From positions 51,308 to 115,307 of the forward strand of contig JBCBRH010000010.1 in NCBI GenBank assembly GCA_039819785.1: 64,000 bases of DNA, read 5' to 3'. Of this stretch, positions 17,670-25,623 are shown piece after piece. The stretch comes from JBCBRD01 sp039819785 (lineage in GTDB: Bacteria > Pseudomonadota > Alphaproteobacteria > Rhizobiales > Hyphomicrobiaceae). Position 1 is the first letter of the stretch, and each line of letters opens with the position of its first letter. The notes beneath the pieces are model-generated. The model was not told the origin of the DNA. It did not search any database and worked only from the letters and a program-made list of their open reading frames with translations. The position numbers and the translations under genes are program-made.

Positions 17670-19076
17670 ATGGTGAAGTCCCACGACACAATCGCTCGGC
17701 GGATGGCGGCACAGCTGGATATCCCATATCGCACTCCCAGGTCGTTCCTTCGCCCATGTCACGGTGCAACGCCTTTAAGGGTCAGCTTTAAGCGCGCTGT
17801 CTTTATTTCCCTTGTCGCATTGGCCGGTGCCGCACCGGCTGTTGGGCAGTCTCTGCCCGCATTTGCTCCCAATGCTGACCTCCTGCTGCCTCAGCCGTCC
17901 GATAGCACGACTTCAGACCCGTCAGGCCTCTCGTCTTCTGGGGACGATGTCGCGCCTGCTGGATCCGATGCGCCTGATGCCTTGGTGCAAGAGCCAGTGG
18001 CTCAACCAGCGCCAGTTGCCTGCCCTGGAAACCCTGACGCCATTGGCGTGTCACGGATCATCGAAATCGACGCCAGAACCGGTCCGCTTTTTGGTGTGAT
18101 CACGCAGCAGACAAAAGAACCGAGCTTTCTCAGGCCAAAGGAAGTGGTTCTGACTTTCGATGACGGTCCGGTTCCATGGATTACCGGGCCCATCCTTGAG
18201 ACACTGGCCGCCCACTGTACGCGCGCAACTTTTTTCAGCGTCGGCAGAATGGCGGTGGCCTACCCCAAAACCCTGCAGGCGGTGGTCGACGCAGGTCACA
18301 CGGTCGGCGGACATACGTGGTCGCACCCTCTCAACATGCGCCGCTTAAGCAGCGAGAAGGCCATCGCGCAGATCGAGCATGGTTTTTCGGGCATTGCCGA
18401 AGCGATCAAGGACGATGTTGCACCGTTCTTCCGGTTTCCCGGCTTGAGCGACAGCCCGCACATGCTGGCTTATCTTCAGTCGCGCGGGATCGCGTCTTTT
18501 ACCGTGGATGTGGTCAGCGAAGACAGCTTCATTCGCGATTCCGATGATCTGGCTGAGCTGACGCTCAAGCGCATCCGGCGGATGAACGGCGGGATCGTGC
18601 TGTTCCATGACATCAAGACGGCCACAGCCAAGGCGCTGCCAGAGATCTTGAATACGCTGAGCGCGGAGGGGTACAAGGTTGTGCATCTGCGTCCGCGCCG
18701 CATGCTTAAGCCCAGTGCAGACCACCCTGCGCCGAAACTTGTGGCAGGTGCGGGTGATCAGCTATCGCAGCTGGGCGGGGACGGGGTTCTTGCGCAAACC
18801 CTGGATGCGGATGGAAACCCTGTCCGACGCCTGGTTCCGTTTTTCCGTGTGACAGCCTTGGAGCGTGCGCTTGATCCAGCGGTGAATGGTCGGCCAGTGA
18901 GTGTGCTTGAAGTGCCTGCGCGCGAGCGGGTGCCAGGTCTTGGCATCACCGTGCCATCGGGACCGATGCCGGTGCCGCCGCTTCCCGAACGTCGTGTGGA
19001 TCACGTCGATGCGGTTGGGCGGAGTGATCTCATACCGTCTGCACCGCAAGTGCTGCCAGCCAACGGGCAGTCGTGA
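17670..19076 (+). CDS. Exported polysaccharide deacetylase, paralogue 2
   Basis: About 468 residues from the ATG at 17670. GTG 17628 and ATG 17703 are in-frame alternatives, and no start has an ideal binding site. The hydrophobic segment VFISLVALAGAAPAVGQS should be the signal peptide; it lies unusually far from any start. A Ser/Asp/Pro-rich linker precedes a NodB domain that mirrors the upstream gene: GVSRIIEIDARTGP, EVVLTFDDGP, GGHTWSH, FFRFPGLS and GIVLFHDI. Motif 3 reads RFPGLS where the first paralogue has RFPYLS, so one residue near the active site differs. The C-terminal about 130 residues are Pro/Leu/Val-rich. Same inferred role as its neighbour on a periplasmic or surface glycan. Confidence 0.85.
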   Translation: MVKSHDTIARRMAAQLDIPYRTPRSFLRPCHGATPLRVSFKRAVFISLVALAGAAPAVGQSLPAFAPNADLLLPQPSDSTTSDPSGLSSSGDDVAPAGSDAPDALVQEPVAQPAPVACPGNPDAIGVSRIIEIDARTGPLFGVITQQTKEPSFLRPKEVVLTFDDGPVPWITGPILETLAAHCTRATFFSVGRMAVAYPKTLQAVVDAGHTVGGHTWSHPLNMRRLSSEKAIAQIEHGFSGIAEAIKDDVAPFFRFPGLSDSPHMLAYLQSRGIASFTVDVVSEDSFIRDSDDLAELTLKRIRRMNGGIVLFHDIKTATAKALPEILNTLSAEGYKVVHLRPRRMLKPSADHPAPKLVAGAGDQLSQLGGDGVLAQTLDADGNPVRRLVPFFRVTALERALDPAVNGRPVSVLEVPARERVPGLGITVPSGPMPVPPLPERRVDHVDAVGRSDLIPSAPQVLPANGQS

Positions 19077-19201
19077 ACCACCGGTCGGAGCGGGGATTGG
19101 GAGAGCGGGTTGATTATCTTTGGTGGGGGCCTGATGCCGCCTGAGACACTGAGATCTGAGGCATCATTTCCTGAGATGGCGCTATGTTTTTGTCGGCACT
19201 C

Positions 19202-19307
19202 TAGAGCCGGTTTGCTTTTCCTGGACTAGCAAAGCAGGCTCTAAGCTCTTGAGTTGGAGCATGTTCCGGGCGGAAAACCGCGTACACTTTTCCTGAACAT
19301 GCTCGAG
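19202..19307. repeat. Composite intergenic hairpin repeat, copy 1
   Basis: Two palindromic units lie in a row. Unit A (19202-19242) pairs TAGAGCC...TTTGCTTT with AAAGCAGGCTCTA. After AGCTCTTGAGTT, unit B (about 19255-19304) runs from GGAGCATGTTCC through GGCGGAAAACCGCG and ACTTTTCCTGAACATGCTC, again self-complementary at its ends. The same A-B arrangement recurs at 60805-60966. Palindromic intergenic elements of this sort are common in rhizobial genomes. It is located just downstream of the tRNA-Leu 3' end. Confidence 0.85.
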
Positions 19308-19353
19308 TGGCCAACACTGATGCGTCGCATAAAAATTGTGTCAGGTGGTGAAA

Positions 19354-19440
19354 TGGTGCGACCGAGAAGACTCGAACTTCCACGGGTGTTACCCCACAGC
19401 GACCTCAACGCTGCGCGTCTACCAGTTCCGCCACGGTCGC
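19354..19440 (-). tRNA. tRNA-Leu (anticodon GAG)
   Basis: The minus strand gives an 87-nt tRNA. Acceptor arms GCGACCG and CGGTCGC pair fully, followed by discriminator A and an encoded CCA (19354-19356). The D-loop contains the AACTGGTAGACGC pattern, the anticodon stem-loop is CAGCG-TTGAGGT-CGCTG with GAG at 19404-19406, a long variable arm is present as expected for a class II tRNA, and the T-arm carries GTTCGAGTC. It decodes CUC and CUU leucine codons. Confidence 0.97.
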
Positions 19441-19766
19441 ACGACAGTTCGGATCGTATAAGCTCCGAAACCCTGGCCGCTTCGGAGTTGGGGTGAATAC
19501 CAGCCGGATTTGGGAAACGCAAGCGCTGAGAACCGCCCAGTCTCGCCCCTGCTGAAAACCAAGACTGGCATGTTGTTGAGACTTACACTTCTTGGAGACT
19601 CACCACCGGAGGGACTGGCCCTAAGCCGCGACTGCCTTCGATTAGGGACAGTCCTCGATCCGGGATTGTCTTTGATCGAGGAGTGGCCCAAGAACCAGAC
19701 CAGCCAACGGGTGCAACATGCGCATGGGGCTGTTCTGGCAGCCCGCACTTAAAACGACGAGACCAG
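19441..19766. other. Region upstream of lipB with an inverted repeat
   Basis: No gene is supported. TCCTCGATC (19652-19660) is repeated as its reverse complement GATCGAGGA (19674-19682) with a 13-base loop, about 85 bp before the lipB start. It may be an operator or an mRNA stem-loop. The tRNA-Leu promoter must also lie here. Confidence 0.4.
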
Positions 19767-20504
19767 ATGCCGCCACATCCCCATACGTTGATCGCTGAAT
19801 GGGCCGTTTCGCCGCCAGGCCTCCACGTGCCATATCTCACCGCACTTGAGGCGATGGAGTTCCGGGCTGCTGCCATTGCGGACGGCAGTGCCGATGAGCT
19901 GATCTGGCTCCTTGAGCACCCGCCAATCTATACAGCTGGAACGAGTGCCAAGCCGGGTGACCTCTTAGAGGCTGACAGGTTTCCCGTGTACAAGACCGGC
20001 CGTGGTGGACAATACACCTATCACGGGCCTGGCCAGCAGGTGATCTACGTCATGCTGGATGTGAAAAAACGGTTTGGGGATGTCCGCAGTTTCGTCACCG
20101 CGCTTGAAGCGTGGATGCTTAAGGCGCTCCAGTCTTTCGACATTGACGCTGTGACCCACAAGGACCGTGTGGGAGTATGGGTACCACTGGATGCGATGGG
20201 TCAGCATCGCATCGGGCAGACATCGACCAGCGAGGCCAAAATCGCCGCCATTGGCGTGCGCCTGAAGCGGTGGGTATCGTTTCACGGCATGAGCGTGAAC
20301 GTTGATCCGGACCTGACGCATTTTGAGGGCATCGTTCCGTGCGGGATTTCACACTTGGGCACAACGAGTCTCAAGCAGCTCGGACGCAGCAGTGCCCCCC
20401 AAACCGTTCAGACTGTGCTGCGAAAAAGTTTTGAAGCGACCTTCGGCCCCACGCGGGACGGTATGAGCCCACCGTACAAGACTGATTCATCGACTTCACT
20501 TTAG
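19767..20504 (+). CDS. lipB: Lipoyl(octanoyl) transferase
   Basis: LipB moves octanoyl groups from acyl carrier protein to the lipoyl domains of 2-oxoacid dehydrogenases and the glycine cleavage H protein. From the ATG at 19767 it has 245 residues; the frame extends to 19683, but MPPHPHTLIAEWAVSPPG is the plausible N-terminus. Signatures are LLEHPPIYTAGTSA, TGRGGQYTYHGPGQQVIYVMLDVK, KIAAIGVRLKRWVSFHGMSVNVD, with the catalytic lysine, and FEGIVPCGI with catalytic Cys192. The protein acts in the cytoplasm. No lipA is in view. Confidence 0.95.
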   Translation: MPPHPHTLIAEWAVSPPGLHVPYLTALEAMEFRAAAIADGSADELIWLLEHPPIYTAGTSAKPGDLLEADRFPVYKTGRGGQYTYHGPGQQVIYVMLDVKKRFGDVRSFVTALEAWMLKALQSFDIDAVTHKDRVGVWVPLDAMGQHRIGQTSTSEAKIAAIGVRLKRWVSFHGMSVNVDPDLTHFEGIVPCGISHLGTTSLKQLGRSSAPQTVQTVLRKSFEATFGPTRDGMSPPYKTDSSTSL

Positions 20505-20525
20505 GCCCGCGCAATGCCATGGCGT

Positions 20526-20864
20526 CTAAGGCGCTTTGCGTGGCTGACGTGCCGCTGGGCCGGCATCGTTATAGTAAACGACCCCGTCCTCGACGCTCAG
20601 CCGCTCATTGCCCTCCAGAATATATGTGCCGTCCTTCGCACCCGCGAGCGCAAGTGTGCAGCCCTTGGGACAAAGTCCGGTGAGAACCTGATTTGGCTCT
20701 AGCGTGTAGCCAGCCCGTGTCGCGCCCTTCACAATCGTCAACTGCCACGTCTTGGTCGATGCATTGGCGATGGTGATGCCTTCATCTGACGGTTCGGCGT
20801 TGAGACCGCCGCCGGGAAGCCCCAGGAGTAGCGCGAACACCAGTCCGGCACGAATGGCGTGCAT
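20526..20864 (-). CDS. Small hypothetical exported protein
   Basis: This 112-residue protein has a signal peptide (MHAIRAGLVFALLLGLPGGGLNA before EPSDEG) and GGGAGATG upstream of the ATG. The mature part is a small beta-rich domain (TIANASTKTWQLTIVKGATRAGYTLEP) with two cysteines close together (LTGLCPKGCTLAL) that can form a disulfide or a metal site, and a DGTYILEGNERLSVEDGVVYY segment. It is probably periplasmic. I do not recognise the family. It lies 36 bp downstream of the histone-like gene on the same strand and may be co-transcribed. Confidence 0.75.
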   Translation of the reverse strand: MHAIRAGLVFALLLGLPGGGLNAEPSDEGITIANASTKTWQLTIVKGATRAGYTLEPNQVLTGLCPKGCTLALAGAKDGTYILEGNERLSVEDGVVYYNDAGPAARQPRKAP

Positions 20865-20900
20865 ATGTCATCTCCCATGGCGTCTCGACTGAGGCGCGAA

Positions 20901-21482
20901 CTACTTTTTTCGAGCCGCCTTCCGGGCGGCTTCAATGCCCTTGACCACTGGCTTCTTTGTTTTGGACTTCGCACCGGGTTTTTTTGCGGCAACCTTAGAT
21001 GCTGTCTCCATATCAGCTGTCGACTTTTTCGACGCAGCCTTCGGCTTGGTTGCAGCTTTCTTCGGGGCTGCCTTCTTGGCGACGGACGACTTTAAAGCCG
21101 GTTTTTTGGCTGCCGGCTTGCTGGCGGCTTTCTTGGCAGGTGCTTTCTTGGCGGGTGCCTTCTTTGCTGCCGTCTTCTTCGTGGCTGGTTTCTTCGCTGC
21201 CGCTGCCACTTTCGATGCTGGCTTCTTAGCTGCAGCCTTCTTCGCCGCTGGCTTCTTCACAGCTGCTTTCTTGGCTACGGGCTTCTTTAAGGCTGCCTTC
21301 TTGGCTACTGGCTTCTTGGCTGCAACCTTTTTGGCGGCTGGTTTTTTGACTGCGGGCTTCTTGGCCGCCGCCTTCTTAGCTGCCGGCTTCTTCGCGGCCG
21401 CTGGCTTAACGGTGGTCTTGGCTGCTGGCTTTTTCGTTGGTGTCTTTTTCGCGCCAGCCTTCTTGGTCGTTTTCGTTTTCAT
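20901..21482 (-). CDS. Histone H1-like Lys/Ala-rich protein
   Basis: This 193-residue protein is composed almost entirely of Lys, Ala, Pro and Thr in repeated KKPAAKK / KKAAVKK units, giving a very basic, extended protein. The start at 21482 (GTGAGG upstream) removes an untypical leader that an upstream in-frame ATG (21584) would add. Such tails occur in bacterial H1-like proteins (Hc1, AlgP, BpH1) that bind DNA or RNA non-specifically and help compact the nucleoid. The underlying DNA is a near-tandem array of GGCTTCTTGGC-type units and so is prone to slippage and length variation. Neighbouring LysR is divergent across a paired palindrome. Confidence 0.85.
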   Translation of the reverse strand: MKTKTTKKAGAKKTPTKKPAAKTTVKPAAAKKPAAKKAAAKKPAVKKPAAKKVAAKKPVAKKAALKKPVAKKAAVKKPAAKKAAAKKPASKVAAAAKKPATKKTAAKKAPAKKAPAKKAASKPAAKKPALKSSVAKKAAPKKAATKPKAASKKSTADMETASKVAAKKPGAKSKTKKPVVKGIEAARKAARKK

Positions 21483-21585
21483 CAGACTTGCCTCACCGGG
21501 TTGAGGAGTTACTCTTAACTGCTTGAATGTGCAGACATCATCTGCGCCGTGCTGTACTCTTGTCAGAATTAGCTCAGGCCACAAA

Positions 21586-21622
21586 CGGAAATTTCCGCTG
21601 TTGGCTATCGGAATTTCCGATA
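21586..21622. promoter_or_regulatory. Double palindromic operator between histone-like gene and lysR
   Basis: CGGAAATTTCCG (21586-21597) is a perfect 12-bp palindrome. TATCGGAATTTCCGATA (21606-21622) has 8-bp perfect arms around one base. Their centres are about 22 bp apart, two helical turns, with the common core CGGAA-TTCCG. The second contains TCGGAATTTCCGA, a T-N11-A LysR-type box. It lies 64-100 bp upstream of lysR and about 105 bp upstream of the divergent gene, the usual place for auto- and cross-regulation. Confidence 0.7.
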
Positions 21623-21685
21623 GGTCGATTTCACGATCGCCAGTGGGCCTGATGTCAGTTTCGAGTTCGCGGTGCTCAAGCGCAA

Positions 21686-22534
21686 ATGGATATCACTCTC
21701 GCACGAACCTTCCTGACCGTCAGTGAAACCGGGAGTTTCATTGATGCGGCCCGCCGTATGCACGTCACTCAATCAACGGTTTCCGCGCGCATCAAAAGCC
21801 TTGAAGACGCACTTGGAATGCCGCTGTTCGAACGCTCGCGGACGGGTGCAGATCTTACGTCTGCTGGTGAACAATTTCGTAAGCATGCCATCGCTTTGGT
21901 ACGCGTGTGGCAACATGCACGCCTCGAAGTGCAGCTGACCGCGGAACACTCAGACCATCTTGCCGTCGGAGCATCGAGCAGTTTCTGGAATGATTTCCTG
22001 ATCCGTTGGGTCTCTTGGATGCGCGAAGAGGTGCCTCAGATCGCGGTGTCGGCATCCAGTGGTTCGTCGAATGTCTTGGTGCAGCGGCTGCTGGAGGGAA
22101 CGCTCGATCTGGCGATCATGTATCGCCCGCCTCATCCGCCGGGACTTGTGGCGGAGCATTTGTTCGATGACGAAATTGTGCTGGTAACAAGCGTGCCTGC
22201 GGGCAGCAGGCGGAAAGCCAGCGATTATGTGTTCGTCGATTGGGGTCGTGACTTCAGACAGGATCATGCGACCGCCTACCCGGAGTTGACCGCCACGGGC
22301 CTGCATCTGGATATCGGCATTTCAGGTTTGAACTATCTCCTCAGCAACGAGGCAACCGGATATTTCCCCATGCGGCTCGTCAAACGCCACCTCCCGCGCT
22401 CACGGCTGAGGGTGCTGAAGCGCCGGCGCAAATTCACCTATCCGGTCTTTGCAGTCTACCCGGAGGCCCGGGACGAAGACGCCTATGAGCCCTTGCTGGA
22501 AGGCTTGAGGCGGACGGTCTCTCGACTGGCATGA
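21686..22534 (+). CDS. LysR-family transcriptional regulator
   Basis: This 282-residue protein has an N-terminal winged helix-turn-helix (MDITLARTFLTVSETGSFIDAARRMHVTQSTVSARIKSLE, recognition helix TQSTVSARIKSLEDALG) and a LysR substrate-binding domain from about residue 90. The ligand domain is short and its second half diverges from the classic pattern (YLLSNEATGYFPMRLVKRHL), so the effector cannot be named. LysR proteins bind T-N11-A sites and often control the divergently transcribed gene. Here that gene encodes the Lys/Ala-rich protein, and the paired palindrome in between is the likely target. Confidence 0.93.
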   Translation: MDITLARTFLTVSETGSFIDAARRMHVTQSTVSARIKSLEDALGMPLFERSRTGADLTSAGEQFRKHAIALVRVWQHARLEVQLTAEHSDHLAVGASSSFWNDFLIRWVSWMREEVPQIAVSASSGSSNVLVQRLLEGTLDLAIMYRPPHPPGLVAEHLFDDEIVLVTSVPAGSRRKASDYVFVDWGRDFRQDHATAYPELTATGLHLDIGISGLNYLLSNEATGYFPMRLVKRHLPRSRLRVLKRRRKFTYPVFAVYPEARDEDAYEPLLEGLRRTVSRLA

Positions 22535-22587
22535 ACGGCGGGACACTTCCAAGTTGCATCCACTGCCAACGCACATATCCCTCACGC

Positions 22588-23178
22588 TCAGGCCGTCGCT
22601 GCATCCGATGGATAACCGCGCGATGGTTGTCGTTTCGAGGTTTTCGCCGCTTTCGTGACTTTCCCCCGTCTCGCGCGTGAAAAACCGCTCGCGTCGGGTT
22701 CCGGGCCAAAACGATTGTCGCCTGTCTGTCCGCGCCTGAAGTGGAGGTAAAGGAGAGCCGCGAGCATCGGGCCTAGATTTCCGATGGCGTTGAAGACCAT
22801 GGCTGGCGATGTCGGGGTAATGTGGCCGGGGTTGAACATGGTCAGCGTTAGGATCGCCACGGCGACGCTCCAGACGACCAACCCGATCATCCCGAACGGC
22901 AACCAAATCCAGCTACGGCCCAAATCGTGCAGTCGCTTGATGACAACGGCGACCACAGGCCAAATCACAACCACGTTCAAAACGATGACGACCGGATGGC
23001 TCCAATGGAGATCCAATGCGAACAGGATGGCTGCAAAGACCAACTGGGCAGGCAGCAGAACGAGCGCGATCCAGGCAAGGCCTTTGCGGCTACAGCGCCC
23101 ACGTGGATCAAACAGGTCGATCAGCCAACGTCGGGCAGACGTGACTGTGGAGGATGGGGTGGTGATGGTTGTCGACAT
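22588..23178 (-). CDS. DUF805 family inner-membrane protein
   Basis: From the ATG at 23178 the protein has 196 residues. It carries the DUF805 pattern: LFDPRGRCSRKGLAWIALVLL at the N-terminus, four hydrophobic segments (about 40-60, 68-85, 97-118 and 125-150) and the loop VIKRLHDLGRSWIWLPF, where the RxHDxG motif is the family hallmark. The C-terminal about 40 residues are basic and hydrophilic, probably cytoplasmic. The family is widespread and of unknown function. It is convergent with lysR. Confidence 0.87.
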   Translation of the reverse strand: MSTTITTPSSTVTSARRWLIDLFDPRGRCSRKGLAWIALVLLPAQLVFAAILFALDLHWSHPVVIVLNVVVIWPVVAVVIKRLHDLGRSWIWLPFGMIGLVVWSVAVAILTLTMFNPGHITPTSPAMVFNAIGNLGPMLAALLYLHFRRGQTGDNRFGPEPDASGFSRARRGKVTKAAKTSKRQPSRGYPSDAATA

Positions 23179-23369
23179 AACGATCACAGCCTCGATGCAT
23201 GCGGGGTGGTCCAACTGATTTGGGGCCACATTCGCATATCAAGGTTGCCAGCCGGATGAAGCGTGGGCTTCGATTTGAAACTTCTACGCAAGGCTTCGTT
23301 AACGCGGGGCACTCGCCCCCCTGCATCCTCGCCACCGTCTACCGGGACACCAGGATGATGGAGCTGGTG

Positions 23370-25406
23370 CTATGCGGGCGCTGCAAACTCCAGGATGATC
23401 TCATCAACAGCGAGACTGTCGCCGGCCTTGGCGTTCACTTTACTGACCGTACCATCGCGTTCGGCGCGCAGGATGTTTTCCATCTTCATGGCTTCCACGA
23501 CGGCGAGCGCGTCTCCGGCTTTGACGGCAGCCCCCTCCTCGACGTGAATTTGCTTCACGAGGCCGGGCATCGGACATAGAAGGAAATTGCTCATGTCGGC
23601 AGCAATTTTTTCCGGCATCAACCGGGCGAGTTCGGCTTCACGCAGTGTGTAGACATATGTCTGCTGGCGTACACCGCGATAGGACAACTCCAGCCCGTTA
23701 AGGATCGACCGCACCTGGACATTCACAGTCAAGTCCCCAACGGTTCCGGTCCATAATGGCTGACCGGGCCACCAGTCCGATGTCACTTGAAGGGTCTTGT
23801 CGGTTGTGCCATCTGGCCCATCAGCCCCAATCAGGGTCACGCGCGCGGGCTGCCCAAGCGCACCTTCGATGTGCACTTGTTGTTCGCTATCTCCAAGTTT
23901 CACGACGCGATCGGTTGCAAACCGGACGGGCTGGCCGTCCATCTGGTGGGTGATCTCACGCCGGCGCACGTTGTTGAAGTGATCAACGGTGGCAGCCACA
24001 GCCACCATGACCTCGCGGGCATCCTTGTCGGGCTCGCGGGCAACGAAGCCGTCTGGGTATTCTTCGGCAATGAACCCTGTCGACAGGCGTCCCTCGATCC
24101 AACGCGGCGACTGCATGAGGGCGGTGAGAAAGGGGATGTTGTGCTGAATGCCATCAATTACGAAGGCGTCCAGTGCATCGGCCTGCATCTCGATGGCTTC
24201 TTTGCGGGTCGGCGCATGGGTGACCAGCTTCGCGATCATCGGGTCATAGAACATTGAAATTTCGCCACCTTCGAAGACGCCGGTATCGTTGCGAACCGTG
24301 CGACCGTTCTGACTGGTTTCAGCCGGTGGGCGGTAGCGTACAAGGCGCCCGATGGAGGGCAGAAAATTCCGGTAGGGGTCTTCGGCGTAGATGCGGCTTT
24401 CAACCGACCAACCTTTGAGCTTGATGTCCTTTTGCGCAAATTGAAGCTTTTCACCGGCGGCCACGCGGATCATCTGTTCGACGAGGTCGATGCCCGTAAT
24501 CAATTCGGTGACGGGGTGTTCGACCTGAAGTCGTGTGTTCATTTCCAGGAAGAAGAAGCTTTTGTCCTGCCCGGCCACGAACTCCACAGTGCCTGCGGAA
24601 TCGTAATCGACGGCCTTGGCAAGGGCTACGGCCTGTTCACCCATGGCGCGACGGGTTTTCTCATCCAGCAGGGGTGAGGGGGCTTCTTCGATGACTTTCT
24701 GGTTGCGCCGTTGGATGGAGCATTCGCGCTCGCCGAGGTAGATGGCGTTACCGTGTTTGTCGCCTAGGACCTGGATTTCGATATGACGCGGGTTCTCGAT
24801 AAATTTTTCAACGAAGATGCGATCATCGCCGAAGGAGGATTTGGCTTCTGAACGTGCAGAGTCAAAGCCTTCCAGGCATTCCTCCTTGTTCCAGGCAATG
24901 CGCATGCCCTTACCGCCACCACCGGCAGATGCCTTGATCATCACCGGGTAACCAATGTCTGCGGCGATCTTGGCTGCTTCTTTCGCCGAGGCGATTTCGC
25001 CAACGTGGCCTGGCACGGTCGAGACATTTGCAGCAGCAGCCGCCTTTTTGGATTCGATCTTGTCGCCCATGGCCGCGATGGCCTTCGGGTTTGGCCCGAT
25101 GAAGACGATGCCGTTCTTTTCCAGTTCCCGCGGAAAGCTTTCACGCTCGGACAAGAAACCGTAGCCAGGGTGCACGGCTTCGGCGCCGGTCTCCTTACAA
25201 GCAGCGATGATCTTGTCCATCACGAGATAGGATTCTGAGGCCGCTGGCGGACCGATATGAACGGCCTCATCGGCCATCTCAACGTGCAACCCATCGCGGT
25301 CCGCGTCGGAATAGACGGCAACCGTCTTGATCCCCATTCGTCTGGCGGTCTTCATGACCCGGCAAGCGATTTCACCACGGTTGGCAATCAGAATTTTCTT
25401 GAACAT
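23370..25406 (-). CDS. pccA: Propionyl-CoA carboxylase, biotin-carboxylase/carrier subunit
   Basis: This 678-residue alpha subunit carboxylates biotin with ATP and bicarbonate and carries it to the PccB site to make methylmalonyl-CoA. It opens with the biotin carboxylase N-domain (MFKKILIANRGEIACRVMKTARRMG), then the ATP-grasp region (KASAGGGGKGMRI, ECSIQRRNQKVIEEAPSP) and FFFLEMNTRLQVEHPVTE, a BT domain around 480-590, and ends with a biotinyl domain whose EAMKMEN motif carries the biotin Lys641. The length matches mitochondrial-type PccA. The partner pccB lies 3.1 kb away on the opposite strand. Acetyl-CoA or methylcrotonyl-CoA specificity is less likely given the PccB sequence. Confidence 0.93.
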   Translation of the reverse strand: MFKKILIANRGEIACRVMKTARRMGIKTVAVYSDADRDGLHVEMADEAVHIGPPAASESYLVMDKIIAACKETGAEAVHPGYGFLSERESFPRELEKNGIVFIGPNPKAIAAMGDKIESKKAAAAANVSTVPGHVGEIASAKEAAKIAADIGYPVMIKASAGGGGKGMRIAWNKEECLEGFDSARSEAKSSFGDDRIFVEKFIENPRHIEIQVLGDKHGNAIYLGERECSIQRRNQKVIEEAPSPLLDEKTRRAMGEQAVALAKAVDYDSAGTVEFVAGQDKSFFFLEMNTRLQVEHPVTELITGIDLVEQMIRVAAGEKLQFAQKDIKLKGWSVESRIYAEDPYRNFLPSIGRLVRYRPPAETSQNGRTVRNDTGVFEGGEISMFYDPMIAKLVTHAPTRKEAIEMQADALDAFVIDGIQHNIPFLTALMQSPRWIEGRLSTGFIAEEYPDGFVAREPDKDAREVMVAVAATVDHFNNVRRREITHQMDGQPVRFATDRVVKLGDSEQQVHIEGALGQPARVTLIGADGPDGTTDKTLQVTSDWWPGQPLWTGTVGDLTVNVQVRSILNGLELSYRGVRQQTYVYTLREAELARLMPEKIAADMSNFLLCPMPGLVKQIHVEEGAAVKAGDALAVVEAMKMENILRAERDGTVSKVNAKAGDSLAVDEIILEFAAPA

Positions 25407-25623
25407 CGCCCGCTTTGGTCCTGTCGTCGTTGAATTCGGTCGGAGTTGGCCCGTTTGAGGCAGGTGCGGCGCACCGGCTTAAGTGAGGCCAGGGTGGGAG
25501 TGTTTTCTAGACGCCACGGCGTTCGGCGTAAACAGCGCCTTCAGTTGTGCGTGGAAGTGGCGCAAATGACCGGGGAACCGGCAAGGTTTGGCCGAAGGAT
25601 CGAATGATGGATACGGCGAAACG

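Noticed and set aside
20901..21482. Repeated units read as a CRISPR array or satellite
   Set aside because: The repeats are in frame and encode a Lys/Ala-rich protein, with no regular spacers.
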